NCBI GenBank assembly: GCA_905234645.1
Contig: CAJOIS010000004.1
Span: forward strand, 1-64,000
Length of the DNA: 64,000 bases
Reading direction: 5' to 3'
Source of the DNA: an uncultured Bacteroidales bacterium
GTDB taxonomy: Bacteria > Bacteroidota > Bacteroidia > Bacteroidales > F082
Both the position numbers and the translations under genes were made by a program. Below the pieces are notes generated by a model, which saw nothing but the letters and a program-made list of their open reading frames with translations, had not been told where the DNA came from and did not search any database. Below are positions 33,320 to 40,863 of the stretch, piece by piece (position 1 is the first letter of the stretch; the number at the start of each line of letters is the position of its first letter).

Positions 33320-34339
33320 ATGCTAAATAAAGAAAACGTCATAGAAGTCCTTAAGGACGTCATCTATTTCCCTAAAGGCGACAATATCGTTGCCTTGAAC
33401 ATGGTTGAAAACCTTATGGTCAAGGATAATGCCATTCGATTCGACCTCGTCATGGAACATGCCAACGACCCGAAAAACGACATCGTGGTGAACGGTGCCA
33501 AGCGCACGTTGACCGAGGTTTTTGGTGATATCGATATAGAAATCAAGGTGGTGGAAGAAAAAACGGCTCTTTCGAAGGTGAAGCACATCATCGCTGTGGC
33601 TTCAGGTAAAGGTGGCGTCGGCAAGTCGACGGTGGCAGCCAACCTCGCCATCGCCTTGGCGCGCGCCAACCAGCGCGTGGGCTTGATCGATGCCGACATC
33701 TACGGCCCTTCCGTTCCGATGATGTTTGGCACGGGCAACGAACAGCCTGCTGCCTTCGAAAAGGACGGCAAAACCGTTATGGTGCCTCTGGAACGCTATA
33801 GCATCAAGTTGATGAGTATTGGCAATTTCGTTGACGCCGACCGTCCTCTCATTTGGCGTGGTCCTATGGCCACCAGCGCCTTGAACCAGCTGATGAACGA
33901 CACCCTTTGGGGCGAGTTGGACTGGATGGTGGTCGACATGCCTCCTGGAACAGGAGACATCCAACTGACTTTAGCACAACAATACAACGTGTCGGGTGCT
34001 CTCATTGTGACGACTCCACAAAAGGTGGCTTTCGCCGACGTGCTTCGCGCTGCGATGATGTTCAAGGAAGAAGCCCTGCAAATTCCGATTTACGGCTTGG
34101 TGGAAAACATGGCCTATTTCACGCCCTCCGACATGCCCGAGAAGAAATACTACATCTTCGGCAAGGAAACTGGGAAACAGTTTGCCGACCAACTCGGCGT
34201 GCCGCTCTTGGGACAAATCCCGATTACGGAAAAGATTGCCGAATGTGGCGATGCAGGAACACCCCTCGCCTTGGATGCCGATTCACCCGTGACGAAGGCT
34301 TTCGACAAAATCGCGCAAGCCATCATTAATAAAGGATAA
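33320..34339 (+). CDS. Mrp/NBP35 family Fe-S cluster carrier ATPase
   Basis: The 339-residue protein joins an N-terminal MIP18/DUF59-like domain (about 5-80) to a P-loop ATPase with the deviant Walker A GKGGVGKST (96-104), DADIYGPSVP and MPPGTGDIQLT. Mrp proteins deliver Fe-S clusters. The CxxC usual near the C-terminus of enterobacterial Mrp is absent here (MAYFTPSDMP region). A NifU-like gene follows after a small palindrome. Confidence 0.93.
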   Translation: MLNKENVIEVLKDVIYFPKGDNIVALNMVENLMVKDNAIRFDLVMEHANDPKNDIVVNGAKRTLTEVFGDIDIEIKVVEEKTALSKVKHIIAVASGKGGVGKSTVAANLAIALARANQRVGLIDADIYGPSVPMMFGTGNEQPAAFEKDGKTVMVPLERYSIKLMSIGNFVDADRPLIWRGPMATSALNQLMNDTLWGELDWMVVDMPPGTGDIQLTLAQQYNVSGALIVTTPQKVAFADVLRAAMMFKEEALQIPIYGLVENMAYFTPSDMPEKKYYIFGKETGKQFADQLGVPLLGQIPITEKIAECGDAGTPLALDADSPVTKAFDKIAQAIINKG

Positions 34340-34342
34340 TCC

Positions 34343-34368
34343 GTAGGGGCGGACCTATGTGTCCACCC
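34343..34368 (+). repeat. Palindromic element, GTAGGGG family
   Basis: Arms GGGCGGAC (34347-34354) and GTCCACCC (34361-34368) pair with one C-A mismatch around CTATGT. It shares the GTAGGG start and mismatch with the element at 18402. Confidence 0.68.
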
Positions 34369-34386
34369 AATAAAATACATTGAAAA

Positions 34387-34638
34387 ATGGACAAGGAAAC
34401 GATATTACGCAAAGTCAAAAACGTTCTCGAGCAGGTGCGTCCCTACCTCCAGCAGGATGGTGGTGACGTCAACTTCGTTGAGTTCACCGACGATAACGTC
34501 GTGATTGTGGAACTGACAGGTGCCTGTGGAAACTGTCCTCACAGCAGGTCGACCCTTAAAAACGGCATTGAAGCCGTGATGAAAAAAGTCATCCCCGAAA
34601 TCAAGGCGGTGGAACAGGCCGAAACATTGGAATTATAA
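34387..34638 (+). CDS. NifU-like Fe-S scaffold protein (Nfu C-terminal domain)
   Basis: The 83-residue protein contains VRPYLQQDGGDVNFVEF and the cluster-binding motif CGNC (Cys47, Cys50) of NifU C-terminal/Nfu proteins, which assemble or carry [4Fe-4S] clusters. It follows the Mrp carrier, a natural partner in Fe-S cluster delivery. Confidence 0.93.
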   Translation: MDKETILRKVKNVLEQVRPYLQQDGGDVNFVEFTDDNVVIVELTGACGNCPHSRSTLKNGIEAVMKKVIPEIKAVEQAETLEL

Positions 34639-34670
34639 TCAACTCAATGTCAAACATAAAACACAACAAA

Positions 34671-36356
34671 ATGAAAAAAGCTTTATTCTCATTGATGGCT
34701 ATGCTGCTCCTTTCGTTCAGCGGCGTTGCCCAAACCACTTACACCATGGTCACCTCGACCTCGGATCTCGAGGCGGGTGCTACGTACCTGTTGGTTGGCT
34801 ACGATGACGACGGCAATGCCTACGCCATGAGCTACCAGAAACCCAACAACCGTCACGCCATTAGCATCAATGAAGCAAACGGCGTTATCACTGCTACCGT
34901 GGCCACCGATGCATCGTCACAGACGGAGCCTTTCGAAATCACCCTCGACGGTGCCGCTGGTGCTTGGACACTCTACGACGGCCTCAACGAAGGTTACCTC
35001 TATGCTCCAGGCGGTGGCAACTATCTGAAGACGCAGTCCTCTCTGACCGACAATGGCTATTGGACCATCACTGAAGGCGACAATGGCGCTTTCATTCCCA
35101 AGAGCAATGGTGCTATTGAACAATGCTATATGCGTTTCAACATCAACAATTCCGGCACTGGCACACCTTTATTCGGTTGCTACAAGGAATCGTCGAGCGT
35201 CATCGCTCAGGTCTATTTCTTCAAGTCCGGCAGCGTCACGCCTCCCACTCCCGACCCGGAGCCGAGCAACTATCCCACCAACTTCTCCGCTACGGTGAAC
35301 GAAGTGGATGTCACTCTCACTTGGACCGATGCCACGGGCGAGCAACTGCCTGCTAAGTATTTGGTGATGGCCACGACGGGTGAGATCACCCTTCCTGTCG
35401 ACGGCACTCCTGTCGCCAACAGCGAAATATTCATGAACGTGAACTATGGCGTTGAAACCGCGACCTTCAGCGGCTTGGAGGGCGGCACAACCTATAGGTT
35501 CGCCATCTTCCCTTACACCAACAGCGGTTCCAACATCGACTACTTGACTAGTGGCAACTATCCTGTCATTGAAGTTACAACTGAAAGCATCAATTATCTG
35601 CTCTTCGAAGACTTTAACGAAAGCGAGAGCCTTGGCGTATTCACGGCTTATGACGCCTACGGCGACCAAAGCTGGCACCAAGGCGCCTACCAAGGCACGA
35701 CCTATGCCAACATGAACGGATTTGCTGCCGGTGCCGCCCATCAAAACGAAGACTGGCTGATTGGTGAAGTGCCCGGAGTAACCGATGTTCAGTTCACGGA
35801 TATTTTCCTGGAATTCCGCACGGCCATGAAGTTCGATGGCGACCCGCTCCGCGTTTCGGTTTCTGGCGACTATGACGGCCAAAGCGATCCCAGCGACTTT
35901 ACTTGGACCGACATCACCGATGCCTTCGATTACTCATCGGGCGACTACGATTGGGTTGAATCCGGCAAGGTCAACATCATCGATATAGTCGGCGAATTTG
36001 CCAACAGCGGTAATAGTTGGTATGTTGCTTTCATCTATGGTAGCAGTGACGAGGCCGCTTCCTCATGGGAAATCGATTATGTGAAGGTGTCTGGCCTGTT
36101 TACTGCTTCAGCCAATGAGAACAACACTGTGGCTGTCAGCCTCTATCCCAATCCCGCCAGCGATCAGGTTTCGTTCGTACTCGACAACGATGCCGAAGTC
36201 AGCATTTTTGACATGACGGGCCGCAAGGTCAACACGATGAATGTTGCCGCCGGCAACACCCAACTCAACGTGAGCGAACTCGAAAGTGGCGTTTACTTCG
36301 TCAACTTCCGCTATGCCAACGGCAGCACGGCAATTTCGAAGTTCGTGAAGTTCTAA
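34671..36356 (+). CDS. Secreted protein with choice-of-anchor J domain and type IX tail
   Basis: The product (561 residues from this start) has a signal peptide (MKKALFSLMAMLLLSFSGVA), an N-terminal beta domain (about 20-190), an Fn3-like domain (about 200-310) and a choice-of-anchor J-type domain (about 315-475, LLFEDFNESESLGVFTAYD). A YPNP type IX secretion domain (about 485-561) ends it. A frame upstream starts at 34647, but the signal peptide begins at 34671. It is 32 bases after the NifU gene and shows no separate -7 box. Confidence 0.88.
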   Translation: MKKALFSLMAMLLLSFSGVAQTTYTMVTSTSDLEAGATYLLVGYDDDGNAYAMSYQKPNNRHAISINEANGVITATVATDASSQTEPFEITLDGAAGAWTLYDGLNEGYLYAPGGGNYLKTQSSLTDNGYWTITEGDNGAFIPKSNGAIEQCYMRFNINNSGTGTPLFGCYKESSSVIAQVYFFKSGSVTPPTPDPEPSNYPTNFSATVNEVDVTLTWTDATGEQLPAKYLVMATTGEITLPVDGTPVANSEIFMNVNYGVETATFSGLEGGTTYRFAIFPYTNSGSNIDYLTSGNYPVIEVTTESINYLLFEDFNESESLGVFTAYDAYGDQSWHQGAYQGTTYANMNGFAAGAAHQNEDWLIGEVPGVTDVQFTDIFLEFRTAMKFDGDPLRVSVSGDYDGQSDPSDFTWTDITDAFDYSSGDYDWVESGKVNIIDIVGEFANSGNSWYVAFIYGSSDEAASSWEIDYVKVSGLFTASANENNTVAVSLYPNPASDQVSFVLDNDAEVSIFDMTGRKVNTMNVAAGNTQLNVSELESGVYFVNFRYANGSTAISKFVKF

Positions 36357-36361
36357 TTTAC

Positions 36362-36453
36362 TCCCCCTACCCCCCCCTCATGAGGGGGAACTGGCTCATA
36401 CTTTTAGGTGTAGCCAGTTCCCCCTTTTAAGGGGGTGCCCGAAGGGCAGGGGA
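36362..36453 (+). repeat. Large palindromic element (CCCCT / AGGGG family)
   Basis: A 13-bp perfect stem GGGGGAACTGGCT (36384-36396) pairs with AGCCAGTTCCCCC (36412-36424). Outer pairs CCCCCT with AGGGGG and TCCCC with GGGGA extend it, with a small side hairpin GCCC-GAA-GGGC. It separates the type IX cargo gene from the gene at 36474. Confidence 0.85.
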
Positions 36454-36473
36454 TTCAAAACACACTCAATTCA

Positions 36474-38033
36474 TTGAGAAACATTTTTCTCATAGCGTTA
36501 CTATTCCTTGCTTGCGCGGCATCGGCCCAGCAGGTGGAACCGGTACGCTATGAGGTGGACCGTTGGAACAAGGATCAGGACTGCCATTTCCTGTCGTTTG
36601 GCGTGAATGGCGGTCTTATTGTTTCCGAAACCGAACGGGCCGACAAGGAGAAACATCGGCTATGGAGCTTTGCCTGCGTCGACAGCAGCCTCTACGAAAA
36701 CCGATGCGACCTTATCCCGCTGCCCGAAAAGCTCAAGTTTTTCGACTCGGATAGCGACGAGCACTATGCCGCTTTCCTCTTCGTCAACGACGGTAACAAA
36801 AAAGCCGCCGACACATTGGATTATTTTGTGGTGAGCTTCAATCGGGAAGAGAACTCCTATAGGACCTTCTGGAACAAATGGCCTGACAAGGCTGTACCCC
36901 TTTCAATTGAAGTCGCCGATGGCACAATGCTGCTGGCCCTCAACAACAAGAGTGGCAATGGAGCCTTGTATTTCTACGACTTGACCTCCAATGCTTGTCG
37001 GACAGTGACACCCGCATCATCGAGCAGCTTCGTCCTGTTTCAAACCGAAGCCTTCCCGAAACAGCACTGCTTTGTGGTGGCTGCCAAAGAATATGAGAAC
37101 AAGCATTTTATGTCGACCTCTTTTTTGGTTTATTCCACAACAGGTGTCCTGCAAGATAGCTACCGATACGAAAACATCCCCAACGCCGCTTTGGGTAGGA
37201 TGGGCTTCCGTTTCGGCGAAAGCAACGACCTTGTAGTCATCGGCACCTTGGAACGTGAAACGGGTAGAAAGGTTAACTTACAAGGAGTGACTGAGGACTT
37301 CGACAAGGAAAGCGTCGGTGTGGTGTGGATGCGTTTCGTTTCAAGCACCCCCGACAGCAAGGTATTCCTATTTAAGGACATGCCTGAGATTGAACACGCC
37401 TTGACCGCCTCCGACCGCGTTCGTGTACGTGAAGAGCGGCTGAGAAACCAAAAAAAGGACGATCCAAAAAAAGGCGAAATCGCTTTTCAGTTCTTGTCGC
37501 CTCGCATCACCGATTTTGGTGACCTCACGATATTTGCCGTCGAGGCCTTTATGCCTTATTACCACACAGAGACCCGTATGAACTACGGCTATTACGGCTA
37601 CTATGGCGGTTATCCCTACACCTACACCGTGTTTGACGGTTACGACTTCTTTAGCGAAGTGCTATTGGCCTTCGACGCCGATGGCAACCTGAAGTGGCAA
37701 CAGTCGGTAAAGTTTGACAACGAACTCACTTACGACCTCTTCCCCCATGCCTCCGAAGGCGTTTGCTTCGATGAGCTTGTTGTTGCCTCTCCTTACCACA
37801 ATAATTTGAGATACACCGCTTTTGATGCCGAAGGCCAAGTCTTGATGGGCCAACAAAACGAGAAATTGGCTCCCATCCATGGCGCGGACTATGTGGAGGA
37901 CGAATATTTCGCGCAGATGGCCCCGTGGTATGGCAACCGTTTTCTCGTCTATGGTTCGCAAATCATCCAAAACGGCACCCAACCCAAGCCAAGGCGAACG
38001 GTGTATTACCTGCAAAAGGTTCAATATGATTGA
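36474..38033 (+). CDS. Secreted protein of unknown function
   Basis: Starting at the TTG (MRNIFLIALLFLACAASAQ), this 519-residue protein has a signal peptide and then repeated strand-rich segments with motifs such as YFVVSFNRE, LLALNNKSGNG and EVLLAFDADGNLKWQQSVKF, suggestive of a beta-propeller, and a Tyr-rich patch (YYGYYGGYPYTYTV, about residue 390). A longer frame from a GTG at 36435 begins inside a palindromic repeat, so I reject it. I recognise no family. The methyltransferase-like gene starts three bases after its stop. Confidence 0.75.
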   Translation: MRNIFLIALLFLACAASAQQVEPVRYEVDRWNKDQDCHFLSFGVNGGLIVSETERADKEKHRLWSFACVDSSLYENRCDLIPLPEKLKFFDSDSDEHYAAFLFVNDGNKKAADTLDYFVVSFNREENSYRTFWNKWPDKAVPLSIEVADGTMLLALNNKSGNGALYFYDLTSNACRTVTPASSSSFVLFQTEAFPKQHCFVVAAKEYENKHFMSTSFLVYSTTGVLQDSYRYENIPNAALGRMGFRFGESNDLVVIGTLERETGRKVNLQGVTEDFDKESVGVVWMRFVSSTPDSKVFLFKDMPEIEHALTASDRVRVREERLRNQKKDDPKKGEIAFQFLSPRITDFGDLTIFAVEAFMPYYHTETRMNYGYYGYYGGYPYTYTVFDGYDFFSEVLLAFDADGNLKWQQSVKFDNELTYDLFPHASEGVCFDELVVASPYHNNLRYTAFDAEGQVLMGQQNEKLAPIHGADYVEDEYFAQMAPWYGNRFLVYGSQIIQNGTQPKPRRTVYYLQKVQYD

Positions 38034-38036
38034 GTT

Positions 38037-38705
38037 ATGATTGGAAGCTATCTAAAATACTTATGGCGACGTAAGAGCGAATACGGCATCCATTCGCCTT
38101 TTGTGTATGAGTTCATGCGCAAGGTGCTGAACGACAGTGGCTCCAACCGCGACTACGACACCATCTACCGCATCGCACGCCTCATTGATAAGCGAAAGCA
38201 CATCAATTACAGCTTGCGTAAACAGAGCCGCCTGCTCTACCGTATGGTGCGATATTTTGAGCCCGACTCGGTAGTGTCGTTTGGGCACATGAGTGCCTTG
38301 AATGCCACCTCAATGGCCTTGGGGCACATGCAGACCAAGGTTTATCTGGAACAATCGGAGAACTTCCTGGAAGTGCTCAACTCGATGGGTGTCGTCAATG
38401 TCAACCTGATTCAACCCGAGGAATTCGATTCGGGGCGTTTCAGACGCCTCAACACAGGCTTCATCTTCTTCAGCCGAAGCTCATTTGAGGATGACACTTG
38501 GGACTATCTCGCCGACTGCCTGAACTACAAGACCGCCGACTCGGTGTTTGTTTTTGAGGGCATCCATCATAACAAAGCCATGGAGGACGCATGGGAAGAG
38601 ATCAAAGGCAACGAAGACGTTTCTGTCACCTTCGACTTGTATTGCATTGGCATGGTCTTTTTCCGTGAAGGCATAGAAAAACAGGATTTTGTATTGAAAT
38701 ACTAA
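38037..38705 (+). CDS. SAM-dependent methyltransferase-like protein, degenerate
   Basis: The 222-residue protein opens IGSYLKYLWRRKSEYGIHSPFVYEF, a start typical of a Bacteroidetes family annotated as class I methyltransferase. The usual glycine-rich SAM loop is replaced by SFGHMSALNATSMA (about residue 80), and the last residues (FREGIEKQDFVLKY) are conserved in the family. It is placed between a secreted protein and a cobalamin adenosyltransferase gene; whether it still binds SAM is open. Confidence 0.7.
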   Translation: MIGSYLKYLWRRKSEYGIHSPFVYEFMRKVLNDSGSNRDYDTIYRIARLIDKRKHINYSLRKQSRLLYRMVRYFEPDSVVSFGHMSALNATSMALGHMQTKVYLEQSENFLEVLNSMGVVNVNLIQPEEFDSGRFRRLNTGFIFFSRSSFEDDTWDYLADCLNYKTADSVFVFEGIHHNKAMEDAWEEIKGNEDVSVTFDLYCIGMVFFREGIEKQDFVLKY

Positions 38706-38710
38706 TTGCT

Positions 38711-39271
38711 ATGAAAAACATCACTTATACCCGAACCGGCGATGAAGGCAAAACCTCACTGATTGGTGGATTGCGCGTCGCGAAATACGACGACCGGGTG
38801 GAAGCCTATGGCACCGTAGATGAATTGAGCGCTTTCATTGGCGTTTTATATGACCAAGAAGGTGTTACCGCCGAGATGCGGACAGTGTTGGACGCCGTTC
38901 AGAACAAACTATTCACCATTGAATCGCACTTCGCCCTGGACGAGAACTCGGAGGTGAAGAAAATGATTCCCGTTTTGACCGCCGAAGACGTGGCTTATTT
39001 GGAGCACGAAATCGACGTGATGAACGCCCAACTGCCTGAGTTGAAGAGTTTCGTCATCCCAGGAGGCAACCTGAAGGCAAGTCACGCCCATGTGTGCCGC
39101 ACGGTATGCCGTCGTGCCGAGCGCCAGGGTTGGCGTTTGGCGTCACAGCATCCCATTGATTCGCTAGATTTGAAATACCTCAATCGTCTTTCCGACTACT
39201 TCTTCGTCTTGGCGAGATTCTTTGTCTATTTAGATAATAATAGTGAAACAAGCTGGGAATCAACAAAATAA
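38711..39271 (+). CDS. Cob(I)alamin adenosyltransferase, PduO type
   Basis: The 186-residue protein has TRTGDEGKTSLIGG (residues 6-19) and the conserved EAYGTVDELSAFIG (about 31-44) plus the HVCRTVCRRAER motif, which identify PduO-type ATP:corrinoid adenosyltransferases. They make adenosylcobalamin, linking to cobalamin-dependent QueG elsewhere in the window. It ends the operon begun at 36474. Confidence 0.94.
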   Translation: MKNITYTRTGDEGKTSLIGGLRVAKYDDRVEAYGTVDELSAFIGVLYDQEGVTAEMRTVLDAVQNKLFTIESHFALDENSEVKKMIPVLTAEDVAYLEHEIDVMNAQLPELKSFVIPGGNLKASHAHVCRTVCRRAERQGWRLASQHPIDSLDLKYLNRLSDYFFVLARFFVYLDNNSETSWESTK

Positions 39272-39322
39272 TAATTTATTTATTTTTACAAAAATACCGC
39301 TTGTCAGTTCAAAAATAACTTG

Positions 39323-39330
39323 TACTTTTG
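39323..39330 (+). promoter_or_regulatory. -7 box (TACTTTTG) with upstream TTG
   Basis: The box ends 29 bases before the DUF2795 gene, and TTG at 39301-39303 lies about 19 bases upstream, the spacing expected for the -33 element. Confidence 0.72.
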
Positions 39331-39359
39331 CGCCCTCAAAAATAAACTGAAAAAAGACT

Positions 39360-39581
39360 ATGTATTGGACACTTGAATTAGCCTCAAAATTGGAAGACGC
39401 TCCATGGCCTGCCACTCGCGACGAGCTATTGGATTGGGCCTTGCGTACGGGCGCACAGGAAGAAATCATTGAGAACCTTCAGGAAATCGAGGACGAAGGC
39501 GAAATATACGAACGCATCGAAGACCTTTGGCCGGATTATCCTACGAAGGACGATTTCTTTTTCCACGAGGACGAGTATTAA
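39360..39581 (+). CDS. DUF2795 domain protein
   Basis: The 73-residue acidic protein begins MYWTLELASKLEDAPWPATR and has the DUF2795 pattern DELLDWALRTGAQEEIIENL and EDLWPDYPTKDDFF. The family is common in Bacteroidetes and has no known function. It has a clear promoter and an intrinsic terminator, so it is transcribed alone. Confidence 0.9.
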   Translation: MYWTLELASKLEDAPWPATRDELLDWALRTGAQEEIIENLQEIEDEGEIYERIEDLWPDYPTKDDFFFHEDEY

Positions 39582-39606
39582 TAAACTGATAATCAGTTTA
39601 ATAAAA

Positions 39607-39638
39607 GGCTTCCAGATGCTTTTCTGGGAGTCTTTTTT
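39607..39638 (+). terminator. Intrinsic terminator after the DUF2795 gene
   Basis: GGCTTCCAG pairs with CTGGGAGTC (two G-T pairs) and a T run follows. Confidence 0.8.
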
Positions 39639-39652
39639 AATAACCCCATCAG

Positions 39653-40207
39653 ATGCACCTCTCTTTTTTACATAGGCTACAACTTGCCGCCCAAATCACC
39701 CGAGGCCTCTTCTTGACAGACACCAAACGGACATTCTTGGGCCGCGTGTGGCAACTGTTCTCAAGATTCACCTGGGAATTGCCGCAAACGTTGGTGGGAT
39801 GGCTTTATTCGGTGGGACGCGCCATGACCGGACAGATTGACCGTGTTGAGACCTTAGGTGGCATCACCTTCGCGACGAAATCAGGATGCGAATATGGCAT
39901 GGGGGTGTCGCTGGGTACTTTTGTCGACTTATGGGCTGCACCTTGGATGCGCGGCGAAAAGGAAGGCTTCATCCTCGGCAACCAAATCTGTATGCATGAA
40001 TTCGGACACACCGCAGACAGCCAGCGCTTCGGATGGGCCTATCTTCCTGTCATCGGGCTGTCCAGCCTGATAAGCGCCCTCGGCAAAGGCGACCATAGCG
40101 TTTTTTGGACCGAAATCCGTGCCAACCGCCACGCAAAGCGATACTTCTCAAAGCATTACGCATTGGCTTGGAACGAGTCAGGATACCCTTCGGAAAATAT
40201 CGCTTAA
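39653..40207 (+). CDS. HEFGH-motif protein, possible metallopeptidase
   Basis: The 184-residue protein has an N-terminal helical part and, at about 119-130, a zinc-peptidase-like HEFGHTADSQRFG motif (His-Glu-x-x-His), followed by PVIGLSSLISAL and a C-terminal EIRANRHAKRYF. No signal peptide is present, and the sequence around HEFGH looks conserved, but the rest is unlike families I know, so activity is an inference. It converges on the pseudouridine synthase in a TTAA stop palindrome. Confidence 0.75.
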   Translation: MHLSFLHRLQLAAQITRGLFLTDTKRTFLGRVWQLFSRFTWELPQTLVGWLYSVGRAMTGQIDRVETLGGITFATKSGCEYGMGVSLGTFVDLWAAPWMRGEKEGFILGNQICMHEFGHTADSQRFGWAYLPVIGLSSLISALGKGDHSVFWTEIRANRHAKRYFSKHYALAWNESGYPSENIA

Positions 40208-40749
40208 ATCACTCGCTCGTTGACTACCCTCCATTCGCCTGGCTGTAATCCCCCGAGTGAGATGTTGCCAATCTTCACACGAATAAGTCGCAGCGTGGGA
40301 AAACCCACGGCAGCAGTCATATGGCGCACTTGTCGGTTCTTGCCTTCGATGAGGGTAAGACGAATCCAACTGGTCGGGATGTTGGCACGATAACGGATGG
40401 GCGGCACACGCTCCCAAAGGTTATCGGGCGCATCTACAATCTCGGCCTGGCAGGGTTTTGTGCGGTAGCCTTTGATGGTGACGCCTTTCATCAGCTGGTC
40501 GACGGCCTCTTGCGTTACCTGCCCGTCAACTTGTGCGAGATAGGTGCGCGGATGCTCAAACTTCGGATCAAGTAGTTTCTTGATCAGCCTCCCATCGTCA
40601 GTGAGCAACAAGGCTCCTTCGCTGTCGTGGTCAAGACGACCCGCAGCATACACACCTGCAGGAAAACCGAATTCATCAAGCGCCCGATGACCGGCTTCGG
40701 GAGTAAACTGGCTAAGGACGCCGAAAGGCTTATTGAAAAGTATCACCAT
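40204..40749 (-). CDS. 23S rRNA pseudouridine synthase (RluE-like)
   Basis: The 181-residue protein lacks an S4 domain and starts with the catalytic-domain sequence MVILFNKPFGVLSQF. It carries the catalytic motif GRLDHDSEGALLLTDDG with Asp40, and EGKNRQVRHM near the C-terminus. The short length and lack of S4 match RluE, which modifies U2457 of 23S rRNA in E. coli. A -7 box sits 27 bases upstream of the ATG. Confidence 0.92.
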   Translation of the reverse strand: MVILFNKPFGVLSQFTPEAGHRALDEFGFPAGVYAAGRLDHDSEGALLLTDDGRLIKKLLDPKFEHPRTYLAQVDGQVTQEAVDQLMKGVTIKGYRTKPCQAEIVDAPDNLWERVPPIRYRANIPTSWIRLTLIEGKNRQVRHMTAAVGFPTLRLIRVKIGNISLGGLQPGEWRVVNERVI

Positions 40750-40776
40750 AGTTCAATCACTTGGTCAAATCACAGG

Positions 40777-40784
40777 CAAAAATA
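40777..40784 (-). promoter_or_regulatory. -7 box for the pseudouridine synthase gene (TATTTTTG)
   Basis: The minus-strand TATTTTTG ends 27 bases before the ATG at 40749. Confidence 0.62.
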
Positions 40785-40846
40785 CGCTTTTACATGTCAA
40801 AGGGGCTATTTTTGCGTCCAAAACCCTCGCTTTTTTGAAAAATCCT

Positions 40847-40854
40847 TATCTTTG
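40847..40854 (+). promoter_or_regulatory. -7 box close to start codon (TATCTTTG)
   Basis: This full consensus match ends only nine bases before the ATG at 40864, so the message would have little or no leader. Confidence 0.65.
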
Positions 40855-40863
40855 CCGTTTGAA

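Noticed and set aside
36435-36473. GTG start at 36435 for the secreted protein
   Set aside because: The extra residues come from the palindromic element and precede the signal peptide; the TTG at 36474 gives a standard signal.
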